DNA of 61,676 nucleotides from Acidobacteriaceae bacterium UBA1307 (GCA_002307235.1 DBTV01000042.1:56447-118122); one strand, 5' to 3'; shown: positions 44,431 through 53,288, counted from the first letter of the stretch. Made by a program: numbers and translations. Notes: generated from the sequence alone by a model not told the origin.

Positions 44431-45387
44431 ATGCGAGTGAGACGGGGCGCAGTGCGCCTGCTGGTTGTTTTTATGCTGACCTGGGCCGTGGCGGGTGTGC
44501 AGCGCGCGGCGGCCGAGAAGGGCGCGTGGCTATTTGCCTACTTCCATGAGCCTGCAAATCAGGGCGTGTATTTTGCGCTGAGCCGCGACGGGTTGCACTA
44601 CACGCCGCTCAACGACGATCAGCCGTGGATCAAGCCGGAGGTGGCGGGCGAGATCATGCGCGATGCTTTCTTGACGCGTGGGCCCGATCATCGCTTTCAT
44701 CTGGTCTGGACCTGGGGCTGGCACGTGAATGCGATGGGGTATGCGTCGTCGCCGGATCTGGTGGCGTGGAGTGCGCACAAACGGATTGCGATCATGGCGC
44801 CGTTCCCCGAGACGAACAACGTGTGGGCGCCGGAGATCTACTACGACAAGGCCAGGGCGAAGTGGTTGGTGATCTGGGCCAGCGCCGCGAAGGAGGCGAA
44901 GGATCGGCATCGGCTGTGGTCTTCGTTCACCGCGGACTTTTCTGACTTCACCAAGCCGGAGATTTTTTTCGATCCGGGCTACACGGTGATCGACCAGACG
45001 ATCTTTGCCGAAAAGGGCAAGCCGTTTCGCTTGATCTTCAAGCAGCAGACGAAGGATCCGCTGACCTATCAGGAGCGCGTGGCGACGGGGCCAACGCTCG
45101 AAGGGCCGTGGAGCGCGATCTCGGAGCCGATCAACGAGCCGTGGTCCGAAGGCCCGTCGGCGATCAAGCTCGGAGGCCGCTATGTGGTCTTCTACGATCA
45201 CTATCGCGGCGATCACATTCGCTATGAGGCCGTGGCGACGCGCGACTGGAAGCACTGGGTTGACATGACCGAAGCGACCGGTCTGCCCAAGGGGGCCAAG
45301 CACGGCAGCTTTTTGTGGGTCACCGAGGCCGAAGCCCAGCGATTGCTGGCGCGGCACGACAGGCCTTCGACGACACCGGTGCAGTAG
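44431..45387 (+). CDS. Secreted GH43-like five-bladed beta-propeller glycosidase
   Basis: 318 residues from the ATG at 44431 (GGGAG upstream). A signal peptide (MRVRRGAVRLLVVFMLTWAVAG) is followed by a propeller: WLFAYFHEPANQGVYFALSRDGLHYTPL, RDAFLTRGPDHRFHLVWTWGW, NVWAPEIYYDKARAKWLVIWAS, DQTIFAEKGKPFRLIFKQQ, PWSEGPSAIKLGGRYVVFYDHY. Asp in MRDAF, Asp in IDQTIF and Glu in SEGPSAI occupy the positions of the GH43 catalytic triad (base, pKa modulator, acid). GH43 mostly removes arabinofuranose, xylose or galactose. Confidence 0.85.
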   Translation: MRVRRGAVRLLVVFMLTWAVAGVQRAAAEKGAWLFAYFHEPANQGVYFALSRDGLHYTPLNDDQPWIKPEVAGEIMRDAFLTRGPDHRFHLVWTWGWHVNAMGYASSPDLVAWSAHKRIAIMAPFPETNNVWAPEIYYDKARAKWLVIWASAAKEAKDRHRLWSSFTADFSDFTKPEIFFDPGYTVIDQTIFAEKGKPFRLIFKQQTKDPLTYQERVATGPTLEGPWSAISEPINEPWSEGPSAIKLGGRYVVFYDHYRGDHIRYEAVATRDWKHWVDMTEATGLPKGAKHGSFLWVTEAEAQRLLARHDRPSTTPVQ

Positions 45388-45403
45388 ACGCAATGCAACA
45401 CAA

Positions 45404-45439
45404 GAACGCCGCGATCCTTGATAGGGTCGCGGCGTTTTC
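45404..45439 (+). terminator. Terminator of the GH43-like gene
   Basis: AACGCCGCGA pairs with TCGCGGCGTT, then TTCC; it lies between convergent genes. Confidence 0.8.
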
Positions 45440-45454
45440 CTGCTGTGCAATGCG

Positions 45455-47032
45455 TTAGATTTTTTCGAAGAGAATCGCGCGATAGGCTTTGCCGGGGAGC
45501 TTGATCTTGCTTTTGCCGGAGAACTTTCCTTCGAGCGGAGTCCTGGTCATCTCCCAGGGATCGATGAGCGTGGCCTTGAATTCGATCTTCTCCGGCAGCG
45601 GGAAGGTGTACTCGCCAACGCAGTGATAGTCGAAGAACCAGAGATACAGTTTGTTGGCGTTGAAGGCGTTCAGATAGTAGGGATCGGTGGCGGCGGTCAG
45701 GCCGGTGGTGCCGGTTTCTTCAAGCAGCTTGCGCAGAAAGGTGATGCGTGCCGGGCTTGTGCCGCGCAGCTTTCCGGCATCGGTCCAGACGGGAAGATCG
45801 TCCGACGACGTGTAGGTTTCGCCGTGCGTGGCATAGACGCCGTTGACGATGGCGCGCCAGAACCGATGCGTGATCTCCTCGGGTGAAAGGTTGCCCCAGC
45901 GACGTTCGATGTTGCCCTCGTACTGAATCTCGTCGTAGATGATTGGCTTGTTCCAGGCGCGCAGCCGGTCGGCGGATTTTTCGAAGTCGTACTCCTGCAG
46001 GCTGGCGTGCGTGCACCAGTGCTTCGCATGATCGTAGATGACCTTGCTGTGATGGATCGAGCGCAGGCGCACGTAGGGGTCGGACTCCTGCACGATGCGG
46101 AAGAAGCGATCCCAGTCGGTCATCGACTTGGTTTTGACCAGATCGAACTCGTTGGCGATGGACCACCAGACGTTGCGGTAGGCGGCGAGGCGCGCGACGG
46201 CGTAGCGCAGATAGAGGTCGTCGGCCTCAGCATTCATTGCAGAAAATCCCACCGGGTCATAGGGGTGGAAGAGGATGATGTCGGCTTCGATGCCCGCCTT
46301 TTGCAGATCGACGATGCGTTTTTCAATGTGTGCGAAGTAGGCCGGATTAAGCCGCGTGAGGTCGAAGTGTTTTGATGCGGCATCGCCCTTGCCGTCTTCG
46401 GGAATCTCGGCGAGAGCCGCGCCGGTGGCGGCGAAGGGCATGGCGACCGGCTTGCGCTTGCCGAGCGATTTGGGCAGAAGGCAGAAGCGCACCTTGTTGA
46501 AGCCCGCGGTTTTTAGCTCGGCCAGCGTCAGGTCGCCAATGGCGTCTTCGATAAATCCATAGGAGTAGCAGGTGGTGCCGAAGGGAAAATACGGCGTGCC
46601 GTCCGCGTACTGAAAGTGGAACTGATGCGCGGTGTTGACCGGGCCGCGATTGCCCGATGCGGGCGCGGTGCAGTGGAAGCCGCCGGTTTTTCCGGCAAGC
46701 TCGGCCGCGCTGCTGGTGGTCTCAAAGCTCCACGCGCCGCCTGCGTCGGGCGAAAAACGCACTATGTAGATGCCGTCGCCATTGTAAAATCCTGTGACCT
46801 CAACGCTGCGATGGCCGCAGGAAAAGCGCGCACCAAAGCTGACATCGACAAAGGGATTGCCCGTGGAAGGGCCTTTGAACTGCGCCTCGAACAGGCCCCA
46901 CTGCTCGATGGTTTGCGTGCTCTCCGCGCGTTGGACGGGGTGTGGGGTTGTGCCTTCGGCAGAGGCCGCCGGTGCGGCAACGCCGGCGATGAGTGCACCG
47001 GCACCGAGCTTGATCAGATTTCTGCGATCCAT
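45455..47032 (-). CDS. Exported DUF5060/DUF4038 glycoside hydrolase (apiosidase-like)
   Basis: 525 residues from the ATG at 47032 with AAGGAGAG upstream. An export signal (MDRRNLIKLGAGALIAGVAAPAASA) with twin Arg is followed by a DUF5060-like beta-sandwich (about 40-140: VEVTGFYNGDGIYIVRFSPD, GGAWSFETTS). A TIM barrel comes next: QYADGTPYFPFGTTCYSYGF, LKTAGFNKVRFCLLPK, NVWWSIANEFDLVKTKS with the acid/base Glu, and KPIIYDEIQYEGNIERRWG with the nucleophile Glu. DUF4038 proteins include the GH140 apiosidase of rhamnogalacturonan II. The substrate here is an inference. It is divergent from fucU. Confidence 0.82.
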   Translation of the reverse strand: MDRRNLIKLGAGALIAGVAAPAASAEGTTPHPVQRAESTQTIEQWGLFEAQFKGPSTGNPFVDVSFGARFSCGHRSVEVTGFYNGDGIYIVRFSPDAGGAWSFETTSSAAELAGKTGGFHCTAPASGNRGPVNTAHQFHFQYADGTPYFPFGTTCYSYGFIEDAIGDLTLAELKTAGFNKVRFCLLPKSLGKRKPVAMPFAATGAALAEIPEDGKGDAASKHFDLTRLNPAYFAHIEKRIVDLQKAGIEADIILFHPYDPVGFSAMNAEADDLYLRYAVARLAAYRNVWWSIANEFDLVKTKSMTDWDRFFRIVQESDPYVRLRSIHHSKVIYDHAKHWCTHASLQEYDFEKSADRLRAWNKPIIYDEIQYEGNIERRWGNLSPEEITHRFWRAIVNGVYATHGETYTSSDDLPVWTDAGKLRGTSPARITFLRKLLEETGTTGLTAATDPYYLNAFNANKLYLWFFDYHCVGEYTFPLPEKIEFKATLIDPWEMTRTPLEGKFSGKSKIKLPGKAYRAILFEKI

Positions 47033-47277
47033 GGTTTCTCTCCTTGCGGCTTCTGCCGTCGATAACAGTGGAGGCAACGAATCCGGTTGTACGGAAACAG
47101 GCGCGGCCGTGAACTCTCGTTCTGCTGGATTCCTGCCGTAGAGTACGCGATGGATGCGGTCGATGCAATATCGATGATTGGATTGACGATGGTTTTCGCG
47201 CAGGCCTAGAATCGGCGCATCAAAAAAGAGATGTCGATTGCTTGACGGAAAATCGCAGATGCGCGGAAGGGTTGAAA

Positions 47278-47703
47278 ATGCTGAAGGGAATTTCACCGTT
47301 GTTGAGTCCGGAATTGTTGAAGATTCTGGCAGAGATGGGACACGGCGACGAGATCGTGTTGGGCGACTCGAATTATCCGGGTGTCACCAATTCCAGGCGG
47401 TTGCTGCGCGCGGATGGATTGTCGATTACAGCATTGCTTGGTGCTATTGCACCGCTGTTTCCCTTTGAAACCTGCTTTCCGCCGCTGGTGATGATGGATG
47501 CGGTGAAAGGCGACAAGCTCGACCCGGCGGTGGAGGCGGACTATTTGCGGGTGATTCACAAGAGCGACGCAAAGGTTCCGGCGCCGGTGCGCATCGATAA
47601 ATTTTCCTTTTACGAGCGTTCCTGCAATGCCCATGCGGTGTTGATGACCGGCGAGACGCGACCCTATGGCAACCTGATCCTCAAAAAAGGCGTGATCGCG
47701 TAG
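47278..47703 (+). CDS. fucU: L-fucose mutarotase (FucU/RbsD family)
   Basis: 141 residues from the ATG at 47278 (GGAAGG upstream). MLKGISPLLSPELLKILAEMGHGDEIVLGDSNYPG holds the catalytic-pocket His (MGHGDE) and Asp (GDSNYP). DAVKGDKLDPAV and FYERSCNAHAVLMTGETRPYGNLILKKGV, with Tyr and the terminal Asn-x-x-L-K, complete the fold. FucU interconverts alpha and beta anomers of L-fucose, while RbsD acts on ribose; the N-terminus and GETRPYGN favour FucU. Its presence with GH29 and a GH141-like protein points to fucose use. No fucose isomerase or kinase is in the window. Confidence 0.92.
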   Translation: MLKGISPLLSPELLKILAEMGHGDEIVLGDSNYPGVTNSRRLLRADGLSITALLGAIAPLFPFETCFPPLVMMDAVKGDKLDPAVEADYLRVIHKSDAKVPAPVRIDKFSFYERSCNAHAVLMTGETRPYGNLILKKGVIA

Positions 47704-47908
47704 CTCCTTTGTCCGAGCGCGCACACCAGTGTTTTCTCGCGGCGGTCCGCGCGGCGGAACGAATCCACGGATTCACCTTCCAACGCGCGGGAAAGCTGCG
47801 TGCGCGGGCTTTCTTGCGTACCTCTTCCTGTTGTACCGTGACAGAGTAAAGTGCTTGCCCGCGATTCCGCGCAATGGAATCAGGATGCAGTGCGTGCCAA
47901 GGAGCAAC

Positions 47909-49144
47909 GTGACAAAGTTGGCTATCGAGCAGACGGGTGCGGACGAAAGAGCGAAGAGCGTTGCCGATCGCAGCGAGTCGCAGACGGTTTTGCGCGCCTG
48001 TGCTGTGCTGAAGGCCTTTGCGCACGCGGGCGAAGAACTGTCGCTGAACGCAGTGATTGAGCGGACCGGTTTGCCGAAGACCACGGTCTTTCGCCTGTTG
48101 CGCACGCTGGTGCACGGCGGCATGGTGGAGAAAACCGCGCGAGGAACTTATCGCAACAGCCTGGGCCCTGCTTTGTCGCGACGCTTTCGCATCGGCTTTG
48201 CCGCGCAGGGTGAGACCGAGTTTTCGCGCGAAGTGGCGCGCAGCGTCGAGGCCGTGGCGGAGCGCGAGAACGTGCAACTGGTTTCCATGGACAACGGGTA
48301 CAGCGCGCGCACAGCCTTGCGCAATGCCGAGTTGATGGTGAACGAGAAGGTCGATCTGATGATCGAGTTTCAGACCTTTGAGCGTGTGGCCCCGGTGATC
48401 TCTGAAAAATTTCAGGCGGCGGGGATTCCAATGCTTGCCGTCGAGGTGCCGCATCCCGGCGCAGTTTACTTTGGCGCGGATAACTATCGTGCCGGGCTGA
48501 TGGGCGGCCGCGCGCTGGGCCGCTGGGCGCGCGAGAACTGGGAGGGGCGCGCCGAGCAGTTGTTGCTGCTCGATCTGCCGATTGCCGGGTCGTTGCTGGA
48601 GTTGCGGCTGGTGGGTTTCATCGATGGCCTGCGCTCCGAATTGCCGCACATTCTGGATGTGCCGATGGTGCGGCTCAATGGCCGCGGCAGCCCCGATCAG
48701 GTGCTCGACGAGGTGCGCAAATATCTGCGCCGGTGCGGACCGCGGCGCACGCTGGTGGGCACGGTCAATGACATCTGCGCGCTGGCCGCCGTGCGCGCCT
48801 TTGAGGATGCGGGCGCGAGCGCATTGTGTGCCGTGATGGGGCAGAATGCCTTGCGCGCGGTGCGCGACGAACTGCGTCGGCCCGGAACGCGTCTCATCGG
48901 TTCGGTGGCGTACTTCCCCGAGCGTTATGGCGAAGACCTGATTCCTCTGGCGATGGCGATGTTGCAAAAGCGGCCGATTCCCTCGGCCATCTTCGTCAAG
49001 CATCAACTGCTGACGGCGCGCAATGTGGATGAGGTGTATGCGCTCGATGCGTCGGTGCGGCAGTCTACGCATGCTCGTGATGATGCGGCGCGACCCTTGC
49101 AGCCGAGTTGGGGCTGTGCCGCGCAAGGCCCGCTGTTGGTCTGA
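47909..49144 (+). CDS. IclR-HTH / periplasmic-binding-protein-like fusion regulator
   Basis: 411 residues from a GTG at 47909 with AAGGAG four bases upstream. Residues 24-88 are an IclR-type winged helix (SQTVLRACAVLKAFAHAGEELSLNAVIERTGLPKTTVFRLLRTLVHGGMVEK region). Instead of the IclR GAF-like effector domain, residues about 105-395 are an RbsB/LacI-type sugar-binding fold: VQLVSMDNGYSARTALRNAELMVNEKVDLMIEFQ, AVYFGADNYRAGLMGGRALGRWARENW, LLDLPIAGSLLELRLVGFIDGL and LVGTVNDICALAAVRAFEDAG. It probably senses a sugar released by the neighbouring enzymes and controls them. No signal peptide or TM, so it is cytoplasmic. Confidence 0.88.
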   Translation: MTKLAIEQTGADERAKSVADRSESQTVLRACAVLKAFAHAGEELSLNAVIERTGLPKTTVFRLLRTLVHGGMVEKTARGTYRNSLGPALSRRFRIGFAAQGETEFSREVARSVEAVAERENVQLVSMDNGYSARTALRNAELMVNEKVDLMIEFQTFERVAPVISEKFQAAGIPMLAVEVPHPGAVYFGADNYRAGLMGGRALGRWARENWEGRAEQLLLLDLPIAGSLLELRLVGFIDGLRSELPHILDVPMVRLNGRGSPDQVLDEVRKYLRRCGPRRTLVGTVNDICALAAVRAFEDAGASALCAVMGQNALRAVRDELRRPGTRLIGSVAYFPERYGEDLIPLAMAMLQKRPIPSAIFVKHQLLTARNVDEVYALDASVRQSTHARDDAARPLQPSWGCAAQGPLLV

Positions 49145-49195
49145 AGAGCGGTGCGTCGCCTGCTTGCGGCGTGCCCCCGGAGACAAGAAAATCGC

Positions 49196-50971
49196 ATGAA
49201 CGAAAACGGAATTTCGCGCAGGGAATTTCTTGCGGGCGCCACGGCCTCGGCGTTTTTAGGCGCATCGCTGAAGGCGGAGACAGGTGCGGCGACCAGCCCT
49301 CTGCAAGAGTTCGACTACGATCAGGTGGAGTTGACCGCGGGCCCGCTCCACGCGCAGTACGAATGGATGCGCCGCTATTATCGGGCGCTCAATGACGACA
49401 GCCTGCTCAAGCCCTATCGCGAGCTGGCCGGGTTGCCCGCGCCGGGGATTGAATACGGCGGCTGGTACGGTCATGATGGCTTTGTCGCCGGACACACGCT
49501 CGGCCAGTACATCAGTGGACTGGCGCGCATGGCCCGCACCACGGGCGACCCTGCCTGCGCCGACAAGGTGCGCGCGCTGGTGGAAGGCTTTGCCGCGACG
49601 GTGCGGGCGAAGGGAAAAATCTTCGCCGGGCCGAGCGCGGAAAAGATCTGGCCCTGCTACATTCTCGACAAGCATCTGGCCGGATTGATCGATGCCTGGC
49701 AGTGCTGCGGCCTCGAGCAGGGCCGCGCGCTGCTGCCCGAGGTTTATCGCGCCGGTCTGCCCTTTATGCCGGCCAGGGGCCGCGACCGCATCGGCAAAAA
49801 AGATCCGCCCTATGACGAGACCTTCATCATGCCGGAGACGCTCTTTGCTGCCTGCGAGGTCACCGGCGACCGGGTCTATCGTGATCGCGCCGTCGCCTAT
49901 CTGCTTGACCGCGAGTTCTTCGATCCGCTGGCGCGCGGTGTGGACGTTTTGCCCGGCAGCCACGCCTACAGTCACGCCATCGCGTTGAGTTCTGCGGGCA
50001 AGGCACACCTCATCCTCAAGGACGAAAAATATCTGCGCGCAATGCAATTTGCCTGGAAGCAGTTGACCGAGACGCAGCAGTACGCCTCCGGTGGCTGGGG
50101 GCCGAACGAGACCTTCATCACGCCGCATCGGGGCGAGCTCTACGACAGCCTCACCAACACCGTCGACAACTTCGAGACGCCCTGCGGCAGCTATGCGGCC
50201 ATCAAGCTCGACCGCTATCTGCTCTGCGCCACCGGCGAGGCGCGCTATGGCGACAACCTTGAGCGCGTGGTCTACAACGCCCTGCTTGCCGTCCGAAATC
50301 CGAATCAGGACGGCGATTTTCCCTATTACTCGACCTATGGCCCGCGCGCGACGAAGACCTATTACAAGATGAAGTGGCCCTGCTGCTCGGGCACGCTCAT
50401 CGAGGGCGTCGCCGACTACGTCAAGAACATCTACTTCCGCGCGCCCGATGGCATCGCCGTCAATCTCTTCACCCCCTCGCGTGTGCACTGGAAGCATCAC
50501 GGTCGCGAACTCGCGCTTGAGCAGAAGACCGGATACCCTTACGCGGACACGGTTGCGCTCTATCTTGATTGCGCCGTGCCCACGCTCTTTGCCGTGCATC
50601 TGCGCCTGCCGGGATGGTTGCAGCAAAGGCCCACGGTGCGCGTGAATGGGGCGCCCGTCCCTGTTGTGACGGAGAAGGGCTTCGCCGTTGCGCGTCGCGT
50701 GTGGAAGCGCGGCGATGTGCTCACTGTCAAGTTCGCGCAGCCGTTTCGCCTTGAGGCCATCGACGACAGGCATCCGGAGACGGTCGCCGTGCTGCACGGG
50801 CCGCTACTCTGCGTTGAAGAGAATCCGGCCGGGGGCGCGGCCAAGCTCGAAGCGCCCGACGGATGGCGCGCCGAGGGCTCTGGCCGCTATACCTCTGTGT
50901 CGGGACGAAAGTATCGTCCGTTCCATGGCGTGGTCGATGAGAGCTACACCACCTACTTTGAAAAAATCTAG
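49196..50971 (+). CDS. Tat-exported GH127-like beta-L-arabinofuranosidase (DUF1680)
   Basis: 591 residues from the ATG at 49196. A Tat signal (ISRREFLAGATASAFLGA) leads. The (alpha/alpha)6 barrel contains GWYGHDGFVAGHTLGQYISGLARM, KIWPCYILDKHLAGLIDAW, NFETPCGSYAAIKLDRYLL and KMKWPCCSGTLIEGVADYV. GH127 uses a cysteine nucleophile held by zinc with Glu and Cys ligands; E/C in FETPC and the CC pair in PCCSG match that site, although FETPC has one residue more than the E-x-C seen in the bifidobacterial enzyme. The C-terminal beta-sandwich ends the protein. GH29 follows 20 bp later. Confidence 0.88.
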   Translation: MNENGISRREFLAGATASAFLGASLKAETGAATSPLQEFDYDQVELTAGPLHAQYEWMRRYYRALNDDSLLKPYRELAGLPAPGIEYGGWYGHDGFVAGHTLGQYISGLARMARTTGDPACADKVRALVEGFAATVRAKGKIFAGPSAEKIWPCYILDKHLAGLIDAWQCCGLEQGRALLPEVYRAGLPFMPARGRDRIGKKDPPYDETFIMPETLFAACEVTGDRVYRDRAVAYLLDREFFDPLARGVDVLPGSHAYSHAIALSSAGKAHLILKDEKYLRAMQFAWKQLTETQQYASGGWGPNETFITPHRGELYDSLTNTVDNFETPCGSYAAIKLDRYLLCATGEARYGDNLERVVYNALLAVRNPNQDGDFPYYSTYGPRATKTYYKMKWPCCSGTLIEGVADYVKNIYFRAPDGIAVNLFTPSRVHWKHHGRELALEQKTGYPYADTVALYLDCAVPTLFAVHLRLPGWLQQRPTVRVNGAPVPVVTEKGFAVARRVWKRGDVLTVKFAQPFRLEAIDDRHPETVAVLHGPLLCVEENPAGGAAKLEAPDGWRAEGSGRYTSVSGRKYRPFHGVVDESYTTYFEKI

Positions 50972-50991
50972 CCCCGCGCAGGAGGAAGACA

Positions 50992-52617
50992 ATGTTTCAC
51001 GAAAAATGGTCGCGCCGCGACATGTTGAAGATGACCGGATCCGCAGCCCCGGCGGCCGCGCTTGCCTCGCTGTTGCCCGCCTCGTTGCATGCGCAGGTAG
51101 GCGCTCCGGCGGGCGCGCCCGATGCCTTTGCCAAGGCTCGGCCCGACCTTGCCGGTCCCGTGCGGCCTGACTGGAAGAGCGTGCGCGATTTTTATCAGGT
51201 GCCCTCGTGGTTCAACAAGGCCAAGATCGGCATCTTCATCCACTGGGGCCTCTACGCGGTGCCGGCCTACAAAAATGAGTGGTACGCCAAGCTGATGTAC
51301 ACGACCGATGTGCAGTGGCATACCGATCACTTTGGCCCGCCCGACAAATTCGGCTACAAGGACTTCATCCCCATGTTCAAGGCCGAGAGGTTTTCGGCCG
51401 ACGAGTGGGTGCAGCTCTTTGAGCGTTCCGGTGCGCGCTACATGTGCCCAGTTGCCGAGCATCACGACGGCTTTGCCATGTGGGATAGCGCGCTGACGCC
51501 GTGGTGCGCGGGCAAGATGGGGCCCAAGCGCGACCTGATCGGCGAGATGGAGCGCGCCGCCCGTAAGCGCAACATGGTCTGGGGCTGCTCGACGCATCGC
51601 ATGGAGCACCACACCTTCATGTATCCGGCCAAGGGCGTGCCCAACGACCAGTTCGATCCCAGATATGCCGGCTTCTACGGCCCGCCGGTTGAAGACGTCG
51701 ACATGAACGGGCCGAATGCGAGCGAGGCCTTTCAGCAAGATTGGCTGGCGCGCATTCAGGAGCTGGTCGACAAATACCATCCCGAGCTGATCTACATGGA
51801 CAACGGCGTGAACCCGCGCCAGTACGATCCGGTCAAGCTGCGCGCGGTCGCCTACCTGCTGAACCGTGCTCACGAGCGCGGCCTTGAGGCGACCATGTGT
51901 ACCAAGCAGTGGGCCTACCTGTACGGCGCGGTGCTGACGGCCGAAAGCATGGGCGGCGCGCCTGAGTGGATCTATCCCGGCGCATGGCAGTGCGACACCT
52001 CGATCGGCAACTCCTGGGGCTATATCAAGGGCCTGCGTGTGCAAGACGGCGCGACCCTGGTGCGCCAGCTTGTCATCATCGCCAGCAACGGCGGCAACTA
52101 CATGCTCAACGTTGCGCCGATGGCCGATGGCACGATCCCCGACGATCAGAAGAGGTCGCTGCTCGCCATGGGCGACTGGCTCCGGCTCAACGGCGAGGCC
52201 ATCTACGATTCGCGCGCCTGGATGCACCCCGGCGAAGGCCCGGCCGTGCCCGAGCAGGCGCCGCAGAGCTGGCGCGGCTGGCCAACGGCGATGGGGCTGC
52301 CCGGCGGCGGCGTCCACAAAAAACTGCCCCCCGCCACCACCGCCGACTTCCGCTTCACGCTCAACCACGGCGCGCTCTATGCCACCGGCCTGCTGCCACC
52401 CGAGGCCAGCCTGGGCGGCTTCGAGGCGCGCCTCAAGACCTTCCGCAAGGGCCATGCCCACATTGAGCGCATCACGCTGCTCGAAAGCGGCCAGCCGGTC
52501 CGCTTTACGCAAACCGACGAGGCTCTGCTCTGCCAGGTTCCGGCGCGCACCTCCGCCATGGCCCTGATGCCCTACACGCTCAAGATCGAGGGCTCGATGA
52601 GCAGCTTTGGCATCTAA
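50992..52617 (+). CDS. Tat-exported GH29 alpha-L-fucosidase
   Basis: 541 residues. A Tat signal (WSRRDMLKMTGSAAPAAALA) is followed by a GH29 barrel: VPSWFNKAKIGIFIHWGLYAVPAYKNEWY (about 70-98), SGARYMCPVAEHHDGFAMWDS, TPWCAGKMGPKRDLIGEMERAARK, and HPELIYMDNGVNP where the Asp is the likely nucleophile. KGLRVQDGATLVRQLVIIASNGGNYMLNVAPMADGTIP matches the family's end of barrel. A C-terminal beta-sandwich follows. It removes terminal alpha-L-fucose, and the released fucose would be the substrate of FucU. Likely co-transcribed with the GH127 gene. Confidence 0.94.
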   Translation: MFHEKWSRRDMLKMTGSAAPAAALASLLPASLHAQVGAPAGAPDAFAKARPDLAGPVRPDWKSVRDFYQVPSWFNKAKIGIFIHWGLYAVPAYKNEWYAKLMYTTDVQWHTDHFGPPDKFGYKDFIPMFKAERFSADEWVQLFERSGARYMCPVAEHHDGFAMWDSALTPWCAGKMGPKRDLIGEMERAARKRNMVWGCSTHRMEHHTFMYPAKGVPNDQFDPRYAGFYGPPVEDVDMNGPNASEAFQQDWLARIQELVDKYHPELIYMDNGVNPRQYDPVKLRAVAYLLNRAHERGLEATMCTKQWAYLYGAVLTAESMGGAPEWIYPGAWQCDTSIGNSWGYIKGLRVQDGATLVRQLVIIASNGGNYMLNVAPMADGTIPDDQKRSLLAMGDWLRLNGEAIYDSRAWMHPGEGPAVPEQAPQSWRGWPTAMGLPGGGVHKKLPPATTADFRFTLNHGALYATGLLPPEASLGGFEARLKTFRKGHAHIERITLLESGQPVRFTQTDEALLCQVPARTSAMALMPYTLKIEGSMSSFGI

Positions 52618-53288
52618 ATTTCGTGTAAATTTTCGTGCGAAACCCTGTCTGTGCAAAACTCGCAGGATTCGTGCAAAACTCGCACAAAATACAGAGGTTG
52701 ATGCAACCGGCCGCCATGCCTGTCGTCTCGCATGGCGGTCATTTTTGGCCCAAAATCACGATTTTGAAAAAGCGCTTGCACGGAGTCGCGAAAAAATCGG
52801 CAAATGCGGCGCACTACTTTTGTGACAAACGGACGGCTTTTCCTGCCGGGTTGCACACAGTTTCAACAGGCTTTCATCAGGTTAAGTCGCATGAATTGTG
52901 CCCACTGAGCAAAACTCGTACGTTACAGGTGGATTTTCAGCCAGATTTTCGCTTTTTATTTCCTCTTTTCACCGCTCTCCGAGGCTCGTACTGTTAGCAA
53001 GCGTTGAAAGAAGTTCCCCGGCACAGTGCCGGTTAAGAAAAGTTAATACTCGTTGTCTTCGCCACGATTGCGAACTCGCACGAGAGAAGTGAATCTGGGG
53101 CTGGCTTGATGCCAGGGGCGCATCCGTTCGGATTGCGTCGGCCCCGAGAGGTTCACTGCACGTTCTCACGCGACCGCGGCCACACGACTTTTCGCAGCAG
53201 ACGCCCGCAACCGCCCCTTTGGAGCGGCGAGGAGAGCTGTTGTCTTTAGACCGACGAGTGAACCGAGCAAGAGGAGCGAAGCTGAACG
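52618..53288. other. 671-bp gene-free region with short repeats and predicted RNA structure
   Basis: The left part has GTGCAAAACTCGCA twice (52651-52664 and 52671-52684, a 20-bp period) and a third related word GAGCAAAACTCGTA (52907-52920). CCGGCACAGTGCCGG is a hairpin near 53022-53036. The right end holds the three-way-junction candidate at 53088-53157 just before the receiver gene. No coding frame here is convincing. Confidence 0.6.
53088..53157 (+). ncRNA. Candidate structured leader RNA of the receiver gene
   Basis: AGTGAA (53088-53093) pairs with TTCACT (53152-53157) and is extended by GGGGC/GCCCC. Inside are two hairpins: TGGC-TTGA-TGCCA-like and CGCA-TCCG-TT-CGGA-T-TGCG. This makes a three-way junction ending 131 bp before the start codon. 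It matches no riboswitch class I can name. Confidence 0.4.

Noticed and set aside
38664..52617. Classical Bacteroidetes-type polysaccharide utilisation locus
   Set aside because: No SusC or SusD homologue and no hybrid two-component or anti-sigma regulator; the Oar-like receptor is 35 kb away.
50968..52656. 562-residue leftward open frame
   Set aside because: Antisense of the GH29 fucosidase, with no recognisable domain.
53088..53157. Known riboswitch classes (cyclic di-GMP, TPP, cobalamin, glycine)
   Set aside because: Conserved ligand-binding sequences of these classes are not present, so it is kept only as an unclassified structure.
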